Below, piece by piece: positions 41,857-51,078 of a stretch of 64,000 bases of DNA (position 1 is the stretch's first letter; each line of letters opens with the position of its first letter). The stretch spans positions 95,042 to 159,041 of the forward strand of contig JAZNHG010000031.1 in the NCBI GenBank assembly GCA_045576855.1, given 5' to 3'. Made by a program: the position numbers and the translations under genes. The notes beneath the pieces are model-generated. The model made no database searches, had not been told where the DNA came from, and was given only the letters and a program-made list of their open reading frames with translations. The stretch comes from Colimorpha sp045576855. GTDB lineage: Bacteria; Bacteroidota; Bacteroidia; Bacteroidales; P3.

Positions 41857-43188
41857 TTATTCAATCACAATGCGGCGGGCAGGCCCCTCGCCCACCCTGA
41901 CCAGCCAGATGCCCGCCGCGGGCACGTCGACCCGCGTGGCGGCCGACTGCGCGGTCAGCGCCAGGTGGCAGCGCCCCTGCATGTCGTAGAGCCGCAGCCG
42001 TTCGCCGACGGCACAATTCACTGTCAGCCGTCGACCGCTGGCCGCAAGCGTCCAATCGCCCGTCTCGACGTCCGCCACACCCACCCGTTCGAAAAGGGCG
42101 CGGAGCGTGATGGCGCCGCCGACGGTCAGCCGACGGGGGTTGTCGGTGCCGCCGTCGCTCCAGGTCACGAAACGTGCACCCTGCAGCGGCAGGCCGCACA
42201 CCTCCACCTCGGCACCGGCCGGCAGCAGCGCGCTGCCCACTCCCACACCGAGCGCGGCGTTGTCTGTCTCGATACGCACGGGGAAGAAGGTGGGCACCAC
42301 GGTATCGTGAACCTCCACCGGCGTGTAGACGGTGTCGTGCTCTATCACGGCATAGTATATCGTGTCGGCCACCCACAGCGTGTCGACCGGCACGGCAAAG
42401 AACCACGCCGCAAGCGACGTGTCGCCCTGCACCGCGAGCGAGCGCGGATTCTGCTCGGCGCCGTCGCTCCAGCACACGAAGCGGTAGCCCGGCGCTGCCG
42501 TCGCCTGCAGCACTGCCTGCGAGCCCACGGCGTAGCTGCCCGACCCGGCCACGCTGCCGCGCAGCGGGTCGTTGACCGCCAGCGCCACCGCGGCCATGCA
42601 GCCCTCGCCGACCACACTGCCGAAGGCGGCCCAGCCGGCCACCGCCGCATAGGCGGACGCCGCGGCGCAGGGCACATGCAGCTCGCACTGCGCAAGGTCC
42701 ACATTGTCGAACACCGACCCCACCAGCACGGGCGGCACCGCCCCACGGCACCAGAGGGCCGCGAGCGACGTGTTGCCGTTGAAGGCACCCACGCCGACCG
42801 AAGTCAGCGTGGACGGCAGGTCGGCCAGCGCAAGTCCCGAGCAGTTGTAGAAGGCTCCCGTGCCCACCGAGGCAATGCCCTCGGACAGCACCACCGAGGT
42901 CAGACCCGCACAACTATGGAAAGCATAGTTGGCAACGCCCAGCACGGGATAGACCGTGCCGCCGTACGTCACCGCCGAGGGGACGACCAGCGCACCCACG
43001 GGTTTGGTATAGCCCGCCCAGCTCTGGGCCGTGGTGCCGCCCGTGTAGGGACGCACCACCTCCACGCCACCGGCCACATGGCTGAAATACAGCGTCTGAC
43101 CCGACGGCATCACCGCCTCGAAGTCGTAGGCCCATGCGGCCAACGGCATCAGCAACAGGATGAGCGACAATATTTTGCCTTTAAACAT
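41857..43188 (-). CDS. BspA-type LRR surface protein with probable T9SS tail
   Basis: 443 residues. A signal peptide (LSLILLLMPLAAWAYD) then four or five BspA LRR units (about 80-165, for example NYAFHSCAGLTSVVLSEGI and GAFYNCSGLALADLPSTL). Next come two InlB-type/Bacteroidales repeat regions containing W.DG..NPR.L, then a C-terminal ~65-residue domain ending LYDMQGRCHLA...GIWLVRV, a type A sorting signal of the T9SS. The protein is thus likely exported and attached or released at the cell surface. Very GC-rich. Confidence 0.83.
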   Translation of the reverse strand: MFKGKILSLILLLMPLAAWAYDFEAVMPSGQTLYFSHVAGGVEVVRPYTGGTTAQSWAGYTKPVGALVVPSAVTYGGTVYPVLGVANYAFHSCAGLTSVVLSEGIASVGTGAFYNCSGLALADLPSTLTSVGVGAFNGNTSLAALWCRGAVPPVLVGSVFDNVDLAQCELHVPCAAASAYAAVAGWAAFGSVVGEGCMAAVALAVNDPLRGSVAGSGSYAVGSQAVLQATAAPGYRFVCWSDGAEQNPRSLAVQGDTSLAAWFFAVPVDTLWVADTIYYAVIEHDTVYTPVEVHDTVVPTFFPVRIETDNAALGVGVGSALLPAGAEVEVCGLPLQGARFVTWSDGGTDNPRRLTVGGAITLRALFERVGVADVETGDWTLAASGRRLTVNCAVGERLRLYDMQGRCHLALTAQSAATRVDVPAAGIWLVRVGEGPARRIVIE

Positions 43189-43248
43189 AATACCTTATTA
43201 ACGCACCACGCCCTGTTTTATTGCCCGCCGTCGATAAAAAATACCCCC

Positions 43249-43388
43249 ACCTGTTGCGACGCGAAAAAACGCCCTTGTAACCCACTGAACCCCAGACTCT
43301 CAACCTATCATCGACTTACCAACGACTTACCAACGACTTACCAACGACTTACCAACACCTACTACAGTAGTCGTTGATAAGGCTTTAG
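43249..43388. repeat. 140-bp intergenic repeat with 11-bp array, copy 2
   Basis: Matches 19801-19943 in order and length. The tandem unit here is GACTTACCAAC (four copies, 43312-43357), so the array has been homogenised to a different base than copy 1 (GCCTTACCAAC). The same terminal hairpin (CTACT-ACAGT-AGT) is present. The 43189-43630 stretch also has the yidC promoter and no gene. Confidence 0.88.
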
Positions 43389-43522
43389 CATGTTTATTGG
43401 CAGGCTGTCGGAGGGCCATGCCGGGCGGCCGGGTGGTGGTGCTCCCGTCCGGACCGCGGAGGCCACCCTACGGCCGTCCGGCATCGGCAGCGCACAGCAT
43501 AGCTGGAGGCGGAATGCAACTT

Positions 43523-43556
43523 TTTGTCCACATGTCGAAAAATATATGTATCTTTG
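43523..43556 (+). promoter_or_regulatory. Bacteroidetes-type promoter for yidC
   Basis: TTTG at 43523-43526 and -7 box TATCTTTG at 43549-43556, a 22-bp gap, giving a 5' leader of about 70 nt. Confidence 0.7.
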
Positions 43557-43630
43557 CAATTTCAACCCCTCGACCGAAGGGAATATATTTTATTGTAAAC
43601 CAACCGTCAACAAAGAATCCAACAACAACG

Positions 43631-45607
43631 ATGGACAAAAAATCTATTATAGGACTGGTATTGATATTCGCCATTTTCGTGGGCTACATGTTCTGGGTGT
43701 CGCCCTCGAAGGAGGAAATAGCGGAGCGGCAGCGCGTCTACGACTCAACCCTGGCCGCCCAGCAGGAGCAGCAACGCGTGGCCGACTCGACAGCGGCCGC
43801 CCAGGCCCGGCTCGACTCGCTGGCCGCCGTCGGCGACAGCAGCGCCCTCACCCTCGGCAGCGGACGCCGCGTGCACGACATGGGCGCCTTCAACAGCGCC
43901 GCGCTGGGCGAGGTGCGACCCCTGACCGTCGCCACCGACCGGCTGGCACTGGAGTTCAACACCCTGGGCGCGCAGGTGAACAGCGTCGTGCTCAACGACT
44001 ATCAGACCTACGATAGCAACGAGCTGCGCCTCATCACCCCCTCGGAGGAGAACATGAACCTCGTCTTCTCGACCGAAGACAACCGCGTGGTCAACACCAA
44101 AGACCTGGTTTTCAAACCCTACATCTACGGCAAACCCGCCACCGCCTACGACTGGACCGTCAAGGAAGGCGACTCGCTGGTGGTCAGCTTCCGCGCCGAA
44201 GTGGCCGACAGCCTCACCCAAGGCTACCTCGAATACCGCTACACCGTGCGCGGCGACAGCTATGAAGTGGGCTTCGACATCAACTTCGTGAACCTGGACA
44301 AGGTGGTGCGCAACACCCCCTACATGGACTTCCGCTGGCAGAACCGCATGCTGCGACAGGAGAAAGTGAACAGCGGCAGCCGCGGCAAAAACAACCGCAA
44401 CAGCGACCGCGAACGCTACTATAGCAGCATATACTATAAAGGACCCAAAGAGAAGAACCCCAACAACGTGGGCATGGGCCAGGACAAACAGAAGCAGGTG
44501 AAGACCAACCTGGATTGGGTGGCCTTCAAGGACCAGTACTTCGCCGCCATCATCACCGCCGAAGGCGGCATTCCCTTCGAGAATGCCGACCTCAGCGTCA
44601 GCACCGACAAGCGCGACACCGCCCGCAACTACCTGACCGACATGCAGGCCGTCATCGGCGTGCCCTACAGCCAAACCGACGCCTCCATGCACATGGGCTT
44701 CTACTACGGCCCCACCAAACTGCGCGACCTGCGCGCCATGCACCGCGGCTACGACCGCATGCTGCCCCTCGGCTGGACCATCATCTCCAAGAGCGTCAGC
44801 CGCTACCTTATCGTGCCGGTGTTCAACTTCCTGGAGCGCTTCGGCTGGAACTACGGCATCATCATCATCGTCTTCACGCTGCTCATCCGCCTGGTGCTGC
44901 TGCCGCTGGTCTACAAGAGCTACCAGGGCGGCGCCATCATGCGCATACTGAAGCCCGAGATGGACGCCCTGAACAAGAAATATCCCCAGCCCGAACAGGC
45001 CATGCAGAAGCAGCAGGCCATGATGAACCTGCAGAAGAAGGCGGGCTACAGCCCGATGGCAGGCTGCCTGCCGGTGCTCATACAGATGCCCTTCCTGACG
45101 GCCATGTTCATGTTCTTCCCCATAGCCATCGAGCTGCGCCAGAAGCCCTTCCTCTGGTGCAAGGACCTGTCGAACTACGACTCCATCCTCGACTTCGGGT
45201 TCAACATACCCCTCTACGGCGACCACATCTCGCTCTTCTGCCTCCTGATGTTCGGCATGCAGTTCTTCTACACCTGGTACACCATGCGCCAACAGGCCGG
45301 CACCCAGACCATGCCCGGCATGAAATTCATGATGTACTTCATGCCCTTCATGATGCTCTTCATCTTCAACAGCCAGAGCGCCGGACTGAACCTCTACTAC
45401 CTCATCTCGCTCACCTTCACCATGACGGTGATGATGCTCATCCGCCGCTTCACCAGCGAGAAGAAGGTACGCGCCCGCATGGCCGCCTACGACTCCAAGC
45501 ACAGCAGCAAGAACGGCAAGCCCAAGAAGAGCAAATTCCAGCAGCGCCTGGAAGAGCTGCAGAAGCAAGCCGAGCAGATGCAACGTGAACAAAACAACAG
45601 ACGATAA
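43631..45607 (+). CDS. yidC: YidC membrane protein insertase
   Basis: 658 residues from the ATG at 43631; an upstream open frame has no signal-like start. Layout: TM1 (SIIGLVLIFAIFVGYMFWV), a large periplasmic beta domain (about 60-360), then the 60KD_IMP membrane domain with the conserved KPEMDALNKKYP, GCLPVLIQMPFLTAMFMFFP and late YYLISLTFTM. It inserts inner-membrane proteins with or without Sec. Followed by nhaD, 26 bp away. Confidence 0.96.
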   Translation: MDKKSIIGLVLIFAIFVGYMFWVSPSKEEIAERQRVYDSTLAAQQEQQRVADSTAAAQARLDSLAAVGDSSALTLGSGRRVHDMGAFNSAALGEVRPLTVATDRLALEFNTLGAQVNSVVLNDYQTYDSNELRLITPSEENMNLVFSTEDNRVVNTKDLVFKPYIYGKPATAYDWTVKEGDSLVVSFRAEVADSLTQGYLEYRYTVRGDSYEVGFDINFVNLDKVVRNTPYMDFRWQNRMLRQEKVNSGSRGKNNRNSDRERYYSSIYYKGPKEKNPNNVGMGQDKQKQVKTNLDWVAFKDQYFAAIITAEGGIPFENADLSVSTDKRDTARNYLTDMQAVIGVPYSQTDASMHMGFYYGPTKLRDLRAMHRGYDRMLPLGWTIISKSVSRYLIVPVFNFLERFGWNYGIIIIVFTLLIRLVLLPLVYKSYQGGAIMRILKPEMDALNKKYPQPEQAMQKQQAMMNLQKKAGYSPMAGCLPVLIQMPFLTAMFMFFPIAIELRQKPFLWCKDLSNYDSILDFGFNIPLYGDHISLFCLLMFGMQFFYTWYTMRQQAGTQTMPGMKFMMYFMPFMMLFIFNSQSAGLNLYYLISLTFTMTVMMLIRRFTSEKKVRARMAAYDSKHSSKNGKPKKSKFQQRLEELQKQAEQMQREQNNRR

Positions 45608-45633
45608 ACGACACGATACATTAATTCAAAACT

Positions 45634-47007
45634 ATGGTTGCAACACTCATTACAATCTTCATCCTGGGCTACGCCTGTATAGCCCTTGAGCACCCGCTAA
45701 AAATCAACAAGACGGCCACCGCCCTGCTGCTGGGCTGCCTCATCTGGGCCGTCTTCAACATGTTCAATATGAGCAATCCCGCCCTGCTGGCCGAATTCGG
45801 CGGCATGGAGGGCTACCGCAGCTTCGTAAGCAGCAGTCTGGTAGAGAACCTGGGCGAGACAGCCGAGATAGTCTTCTTCCTGCTCGGCGCCATGACCATC
45901 GTCACACTGATTGAAGACTACCAGGGCTTCACCATCATCACCGACCACATCACCACCACCGACAAGAAGAAGCTCCTCTGGGTCATCTCGATCCTCACCT
46001 TCTTCCTCTCGGCTCTGCTGGACAACATGACCACTGCTATCGTGATGGTGGCGCTGCTGCGCAAGCTCATCGCCGACCGCAAGGAGCGCTGGCTCTATGC
46101 CGGCATGGTAATCCTGGCCGCCAACGCAGGCGGCGCCTGGAGCCCCATCGGCGACGTGACCACCATCATGCTCTGGATTAAGGGCCAGGTGACCACGTTC
46201 AACATCATCGTCAAGACCCTCCTGCCCAGCCTTGTCTGCATGGTGGTGCCGGTGCTCATCCTGAGCGCTCACCTCAAGGGCGACATCGTGCGTCCCGAAT
46301 CCGGGCACGACGGCATCGAGGTGGCACCCTGGATGCGCAAGCTGGTTCTCATCATGGGCGTGTGCGGCCTCATCTTTGTGCCCGTCTTCAAGACCATCAC
46401 CCACCTGCCGCCCTACCTGGGCATGCTGCTCAGCCTGTCGGTGCTCTGGGTGACGACCGAAATACTCAGCCGCAAGCATTCGAAGGAGGGACACAAGCTG
46501 CCCACGGCCGTGAGCACGCTGGAACACGTCGACGTGCCCACCATTCTCTTCTTCCTCGGTATCCTGATGGCCGTCAGCTGCCTGAAGGTGGCCGGTATTC
46601 TGGGCAACCTGGCTCAGGGTCTCGACGGTATGCGCAGCATCAGCGTCGGCGGCGAGACGGTTGGCTTCTTCCTTATCGACCTTATCATCGGCGTGCTTTC
46701 GTCCATCGTGGACAATGTGCCGCTGGTGGCTGCCGTGCAGGGCATGTATCCGATGAGCCCCGAGGGCTTCATCGCCAACCATCCCTTCTGGGAGTTCCTG
46801 GCCTACTGCGCCGGTACGGGCGGCTCGCTGCTCATCATCGGCTCGGCCGCCGGAGTGGCTGTGATGGGCATGGAGAAGATAGACTTCATCTGGTACCTCA
46901 AGAAAATCAGCTGGCTCGCCCTGGCAGGCTATCTGGCCGGTGCCGTGGTCTTCGTGGCCATGAACCTGGCCTTCGAGCGCTACGACTGGTGGAGCCAGAT
47001 GGTGTAA
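45634..47007 (+). CDS. nhaD: NhaD-type Na+/H+ antiporter
   Basis: 457 residues, about 12 membrane segments. Family motifs: FFLSALLDNMTTAIVMV (the Asp-Asn pair in the core), ANAGGAWSPIGDVTTIMLW, and FVCGLI... near the centre (as VCGLIFVPVFKT). Exchanges sodium for protons across the inner membrane. Long reading frame with a codon usage like yidC, so probably in the same operon. Confidence 0.94.
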   Translation: MVATLITIFILGYACIALEHPLKINKTATALLLGCLIWAVFNMFNMSNPALLAEFGGMEGYRSFVSSSLVENLGETAEIVFFLLGAMTIVTLIEDYQGFTIITDHITTTDKKKLLWVISILTFFLSALLDNMTTAIVMVALLRKLIADRKERWLYAGMVILAANAGGAWSPIGDVTTIMLWIKGQVTTFNIIVKTLLPSLVCMVVPVLILSAHLKGDIVRPESGHDGIEVAPWMRKLVLIMGVCGLIFVPVFKTITHLPPYLGMLLSLSVLWVTTEILSRKHSKEGHKLPTAVSTLEHVDVPTILFFLGILMAVSCLKVAGILGNLAQGLDGMRSISVGGETVGFFLIDLIIGVLSSIVDNVPLVAAVQGMYPMSPEGFIANHPFWEFLAYCAGTGGSLLIIGSAAGVAVMGMEKIDFIWYLKKISWLALAGYLAGAVVFVAMNLAFERYDWWSQMV

Positions 47008-47010
47008 ATG

Positions 47011-47098
47011 AAAGACTTCGAGTCTTCAAGACTTCGAGTCCTCGAGACTTTCGAGACTTCAGGTCTTCAAGACTTCAAGACATCTAGACATCAAGGAT
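47011..47098. repeat. Short palindromic tandem units (about 16 bp)
   Basis: Units such as AGACTTCGAGTCTTCA and AGACTTCGAGTCCTCG, each palindromic in the GACTTCGAGTC part. Related pieces continue into the start of the next gene (47160-47200). Confidence 0.7.
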
Positions 47099-47120
47099 AT
47101 TTAGGCATTACGACAACGAG

Positions 47121-48467
47121 ATGCCACGACACCAAGAAGTGAATACGTTGAACAGTAACGACACGAAGACTCGTAGTCATGAAGACTCGAAGTCTCTTTG
47201 GACTGAATTCAAGCAGCGCCCGGTGTGGCGCAAGGTGTGCGACATATTGCTGGTGCTTTTTGCGCTGGCCGGAGCCGCTATCATCGGGGCCTGGGGGCTC
47301 TATCAGCTGGGCGTGACCAACAACCGTGGAGCGGTGGACAAGAACTACCGCTACATGATGTCCGTCAGCGAGATGCAGCAGTTGAAGGGGGCCGAACTTA
47401 CGCCCGAGCAGACCGACTCGCTCTGGGCCGACCAGCTGGAGCAGCTGGCCCACCTGGCTCGCCGCCACCCCGTCAACGCTCGCCTCATACTGCACGCCGC
47501 CAGCGTCAGCGACGACCCGTCGCTGATTGGCCCTATGGTGGCCGCCCTCCGCATCTACACCGATACCTCACTGAACACTGAACACTTAACACTTAACACT
47601 CAAAACGCCATTCCCTGGATGGCCACGCCCGAATGGGAGGCACTGAAGGAGGCCATCACCCGCGACAGCGCCCTCATCCACGAGGCCGGACGCCTGACCG
47701 GTGTCGAGCCCCGCCTCATTGTGGGATGCCTCATCGGCGAACAGATACGCCTCTTCAACTCCAAACGCGAGATGTACAAGAAGTACCTCGGCCCCGTGAA
47801 GGTGCTCAGCGTGCAGAGCCAGTTCAGCTACGGCGTGAACGGCATCAAGGACTTCACCGCCGAGGCCGTCGAGCAGCACCTCAAGAATCCCGCCAGCGAA
47901 TACTACATGGGGCCCTCCTACGAGCATCTGCTCGACTATCCCGAGGGGGCCAATCTGGCCGAGGAGCGCTACCGCCGCCTGGTGGACTACGGCAGCCATC
48001 TCTACAGCTACATCTACACCGGATGCATACTGCACCAGACCATGCTGCAATGGCGCCGTGCGGGCTACGACATCAGCGACCGTCCCGACCTGCTCTTCAC
48101 CCTCTTCAACGTGGGCTTCAGCCAGTCGGTGCCCAAGCCCAACCCCGTGCCCGGCGGCAGCCACATCACCGTCGGCGACCGCGAGTACACTTTCGGTGCC
48201 ATCGGCTTCGACTTCTACTACAGCGGCGAGCTGGCCTCAGTCTTCCCCTTCCAGCGCCAACGCTTTGCCTCCGCCAGCGACGGAGCCGACGTGGAGGCCA
48301 TACAAGCCAGCATGACCGACTGCAACCGGCCCGAACGCGGCTCGGAGTACCGCCACACAGACAGCACCACCGCACCGGTCAACACCACGCTCGACGACGA
48401 CGAGGAGCCTGACCCCTTCGGCATCGACCACAGCAAGGTGCAACCCATGAAACACACTGCCCAGTAG
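47121..48467 (+). CDS. Membrane-anchored DUF1402-like protein
   Basis: 448 residues. After a Ser/Thr-rich N-terminus partly coded by repeat DNA there is one membrane segment (about 42-62, ILLVLFALAGAAIIGAWGLY). The rest is extracytoplasmic and helical; the segment EPRLIVGCLIGEQIRLF is reminiscent of lytic-transglycosylase-like DUF1402 proteins, but I rate that as tentative. The C-terminal tail is Asp/Glu-rich. No catalytic Glu can be assigned with confidence. Own promoter not seen. Confidence 0.6.
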   Translation: MPRHQEVNTLNSNDTKTRSHEDSKSLWTEFKQRPVWRKVCDILLVLFALAGAAIIGAWGLYQLGVTNNRGAVDKNYRYMMSVSEMQQLKGAELTPEQTDSLWADQLEQLAHLARRHPVNARLILHAASVSDDPSLIGPMVAALRIYTDTSLNTEHLTLNTQNAIPWMATPEWEALKEAITRDSALIHEAGRLTGVEPRLIVGCLIGEQIRLFNSKREMYKKYLGPVKVLSVQSQFSYGVNGIKDFTAEAVEQHLKNPASEYYMGPSYEHLLDYPEGANLAEERYRRLVDYGSHLYSYIYTGCILHQTMLQWRRAGYDISDRPDLLFTLFNVGFSQSVPKPNPVPGGSHITVGDREYTFGAIGFDFYYSGELASVFPFQRQRFASASDGADVEAIQASMTDCNRPERGSEYRHTDSTTAPVNTTLDDDEEPDPFGIDHSKVQPMKHTAQ

Positions 48468-48538
48468 TCGCCCCTCCCACCCTTGCCTTTTGGCACCCTC
48501 ATCAAGGTCTGAAACAGGCTTCCGAAATGTTAAAATGG

Positions 48539-48589
48539 TAGGATGGTGGTAGGATGGTGGTACGTTGGTGGTAGGTTGGTGGTAGGATG
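48539..48589. repeat. 11-bp tandem repeat, TAGGATGGTGG
   Basis: Four units plus a partial (TAGGATGGTGG, TAGGATGGTGG, TACGTTGGTGG, TAGGTTGGTGG, TAGGATG). Period 11 bp, as at 11040, 19865 and 43312. Confidence 0.88.
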
Positions 48590-48803
48590 ACCCCAATCAG
48601 GTCGGAGGGAGGGTTAATGATGAATGATGAATGATGAATGGTGAATATCAGATAGCTACGTGCTGTCAACTGCCAACTGTCAACTGTCAACTATTCATTT
48701 TCAATTCTCGATTTTCAATTCTCAATTCACCGCACCCTCAACTTGCAGATGAAAAATGCAAGTTAAAAAATCATAAAAATATGATTGTCTCTTTGAACCA
48801 CCT

Positions 48804-48905
48804 AGGAGTCAAGTAGGTAAGTAGTTAAATAGTCAAGGCAAATGCACCTGACTGCAGTATTGCCTTAACTACTTAACTACTTGATTACTGTCTACCCAAC
48901 TGCTG
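48804..48905. repeat. AGTAGTTAAG-type element, copy A
   Basis: Reads AAGTAGGTAAGTAGTTAAAT...GCAAATGCACC...CAGTATTGCCTTAACTACTTAACTACT. It lies between the DUF1402-like gene and the convergent lipoprotein gene, whose stop is at 48910. Confidence 0.85.
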
Positions 48906-48909
48906 TTTC

Positions 48910-49845
48910 TCAAGGTTTCCAGGCGCGGAAGGTGCAGGCGAAGTGCGGGTCGCCGTTGTGCTTGACACTGAAGGCCATACCCGCATCGGCGGCCACCTTT
49001 GACATCTCCTCCATGCGGCGCTGGCATTTTTTGACGCCGCCCAAGCCGTGGGTGCACTGCATGTAGCATCCCTTGTGCCCAGCCTGGTGGTGCAGCTCGA
49101 AGCTGCCGAAGCCCAGCTCCTTGGCGCGCTGTTCCAGGCGGTCGAAGGCGCGGTCGGCCGAGCAGCCGTGCGAGACGAAGACGGTGTCGATCAGCGTCGT
49201 GCTCGTAGTCTGCCGGGCCTCTTCAGCCTCCTCTTGGGCGTCGTCAAGCTCCTCCATGATATCGTCCCACTCGTCCTCCCAATCGGCCTTGTCGGCGTTC
49301 AGCAGCTGCACGAAGACCACGTGCAGCACCAGCTCGCGCACCTCGGGCATGTCGAATAAACGGGTGGAGAGGAGCGCCGGGTCGTCGCAGACGAGGGTGC
49401 AGTGCGCTATCGGAGTGCCCCAGAAGCGGACGTCGAACTCCACGCCGTCGGTGGTTACGCGCGTCCAGCCCAGCCTGACGTTGAGCACCCACTTGGGCAC
49501 TCCCCGCATCCGGAGACACCAGACGCTGTCGTTTAACGCCTCGAGGCTGACGCCGTCGTCGTCGAGCGACTGGGAGGAGGCGTGGTCGATGTGGAGCGTG
49601 TCGTCGCTGCCGTCGTAGACGCGGGTGAAGAAGTGCAGGCTGTCGCGCCAGCCGTAGGTGACCAGCTGCCGATCCTTGGTGGTTGCCATGAGGGCGAAGT
49701 CGTAGCCCTCGGCCTCGCGGGTGCTCTCCACCTCGCCGGCCGTCACGCCGCCCTGGAAGCCGTCCAGCGCAGGCGCCTCGCGGTGGCGGCAGCCCGTAGC
49801 CATCAGGGCCGCCACCGCTATTGTCAAGATAATGTAGCGTTTCAT
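48910..49845 (-). CDS. Lipoprotein of unknown function
   Basis: 311 residues. Lipobox AALMATGC, then a two-part mature region: a beta-rich stretch (about 20-170) and a highly acidic helical linker (DWEDEWDDIMEELDDAQEEAEEA-type, about residues 190-215) followed by a C-terminal domain with Cys and His (HHQAGHKGCYMQC). The family is not recognised. It is the last gene of the minus-strand ABC/GntR group, set off by repeat copy B. Confidence 0.7.
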   Translation of the reverse strand: MKRYIILTIAVAALMATGCRHREAPALDGFQGGVTAGEVESTREAEGYDFALMATTKDRQLVTYGWRDSLHFFTRVYDGSDDTLHIDHASSQSLDDDGVSLEALNDSVWCLRMRGVPKWVLNVRLGWTRVTTDGVEFDVRFWGTPIAHCTLVCDDPALLSTRLFDMPEVRELVLHVVFVQLLNADKADWEDEWDDIMEELDDAQEEAEEARQTTSTTLIDTVFVSHGCSADRAFDRLEQRAKELGFGSFELHHQAGHKGCYMQCTHGLGGVKKCQRRMEEMSKVAADAGMAFSVKHNGDPHFACTFRAWKP

Positions 49846-49862
49846 AATTCTTGTTTTTTTAT

Positions 49863-49973
49863 GGAGTTAAGTAGGTAAGTAGTTATCGCTCGCTGCGCTC
49901 GCTAGTAGTTAAGACAAATGCTCTCGTCTACGGTATTGCCTTATCTACTTAACTACTGTCTACTTAACTACTA
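49863..49973. repeat. AGTAGTTAAG-type element, copy B
   Basis: Shares the AAGTAGGTAAGTAGTTA...AAGACAAATGC...GGTATTGCCTTATCTACTTAACTACT order of copy A, plus a GCTCGCTGCGCTCGC hairpin insert (49886-49900). Between the lipoprotein and GntR genes. Confidence 0.85.
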
Positions 49974-49976
49974 TTC

Positions 49977-50321
49977 TTAATTATTAATTTTCAATTCTTC
50001 CACGCTGATGCCCAGCAGTTGCATCTTCTGCCGGATGAGGGGCAGCTCCTCCTCGAGGAACTCGCGCCGCTGGTGGGCGAGGATGCGCTCGCGGGCGTCG
50101 GCACCGACGAAGTAGCCCACGCCGCGGCGCTGATAGATGATCTCTTCCTGCTGCAGGTAGTCGAACGAGCGCACCACCGTGTTGGGGTTGACGCCCATCT
50201 GGGTGGCCACGTCGCGCACGCTGGGCATGCGGTCGTCGGCCACGAGCTGGCCTTGCAGCACCTGCTCCATCAGCCAGTCGGCTATCTGCAGGTATATCGG
50301 TTTCTGTTTCCTAAAGTCCAT
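49977..50321 (-). CDS. Short GntR-family (YtrA-like) regulator
   Basis: 114 residues. N-terminal winged helix-turn-helix: YLQIADWLMEQVLQGQL, MPSVRDVATQMGVNPNTVV, and RRGVGYFVG. No effector domain; such short GntR proteins usually regulate a nearby ABC transporter. Here it is the gene after the 237-residue lipoprotein, and downstream of the permeases in transcription order, unlike the standard arrangement where the regulator comes first. Confidence 0.9.
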   Translation of the reverse strand: MDFRKQKPIYLQIADWLMEQVLQGQLVADDRMPSVRDVATQMGVNPNTVVRSFDYLQQEEIIYQRRGVGYFVGADARERILAHQRREFLEEELPLIRQKMQLLGISVEELKINN

Positions 50322-50331
50322 AGTCGTTTCC

Positions 50332-51045
50332 TCAAATTAGTCTAATGACATCCATAATCATATCCACACCGTCCACCGACACCCGGCAGCGGCCGTCGCC
50401 GACGATGGTTTTATTGTCCTTTTTCACCGAAGGAACGTCGCAGCGCAGATGGTTCATCATGCCGTCCATCTCGATGGTCAGGCCAGCTGTCTCGGGTACC
50501 ACATGGAGGGCCAGCAGGCAGCGGACGCCGTCCATGTCTATCTCGTCGGGCAGTTCGCCGGGATAGTAGGAGTTGACGTTCACATTCACTCCGTCGACGT
50601 TGAGCTTGCGGTGCTGCACACGCCAGACGGCCACCCGGACGTCCACACCGTCAATCTCGATGTCGTCGAGGTTCGTGCCGCGCGGCAGCTCGATGTACAA
50701 GTGTTTGCGCAGTGCCTTCAGGTCGCCTTGACTGTACTTCCCATTGGCACAATACTGGATTTCCAGCTCGCCCTCGTCGTCCACATAGTAGCGCAGGCGG
50801 AGGTCGTCGGTCAGCGAGGTGTCGGCCTTCTCATGGATGCGCACCTCGGGTGTGTCGGAATAGAGGATCTCGACGTCGCCACAGAGCCAGTTGACGCTGA
50901 GGCTGCGGACGGGCTGCGCGATGGTGGCGTCACCCACGCTGTAGCGCTCGGGATGCTCATAGGTGAAGTTGGTCTTGCCATTGTTGCCGCAGGCCACCAT
51001 CAACACTGTGGCCATCAGGGCGAATAATATTCTACGTATCTTCAT
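50332..51045 (-). CDS. DUF4097-like lipoprotein
   Basis: 237 residues. Lipobox ATVLMVAC (Cys 19). The mature part is repeat-like beta structure (VDVRVAVWRVQHRKLNVDGVNVNVNSYYPGELPDEIDMDGV in pieces), reminiscent of the DUF4097 adhesin-like beta-helix, but this is only a shape match. It is 10 bp before the GntR gene and 33 bp after the permease gene, so it belongs to this operon. Confidence 0.72.
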   Translation of the reverse strand: MKIRRILFALMATVLMVACGNNGKTNFTYEHPERYSVGDATIAQPVRSLSVNWLCGDVEILYSDTPEVRIHEKADTSLTDDLRLRYYVDDEGELEIQYCANGKYSQGDLKALRKHLYIELPRGTNLDDIEIDGVDVRVAVWRVQHRKLNVDGVNVNVNSYYPGELPDEIDMDGVRCLLALHVVPETAGLTIEMDGMMNHLRCDVPSVKKDNKTIVGDGRCRVSVDGVDMIMDVIRLI

Positions 51046-51078
51046 AATACTTAACTTTTTACTCTTAACTTTTAACTT

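Larger units (their letters stand above)
48468..48909. other. Intergenic, mosaic of minisatellites
   Basis: No gene. Contains an 11-bp array (48539-48589), an ATGATGA-type run (48617-48643), TGTCAAC runs (48665-48690), TTTTCAATTC runs (48700-48725) and AGTAGTTAAG-type element A (48804-48905). Also AACTTGCA / TGCAAGTT, an inverted pair near 48739-48765. Confidence 0.6.

Noticed and set aside
40510..43377. 955-residue plus-strand ORF
   Set aside because: Shadow of the MBL-fold and LRR genes on the other strand, both of which have clear family motifs; the ORF has none.
43745..45592. 615-residue minus-strand ORF
   Set aside because: Antisense to yidC, His/Val-rich shadow.
48739..48765. Terminator from AACTTGCA / TGCAAGTT
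   Set aside because: The stem is followed by A's on the plus strand and by GAGGG on the minus, so it does not fit a rho-independent terminator in either direction.
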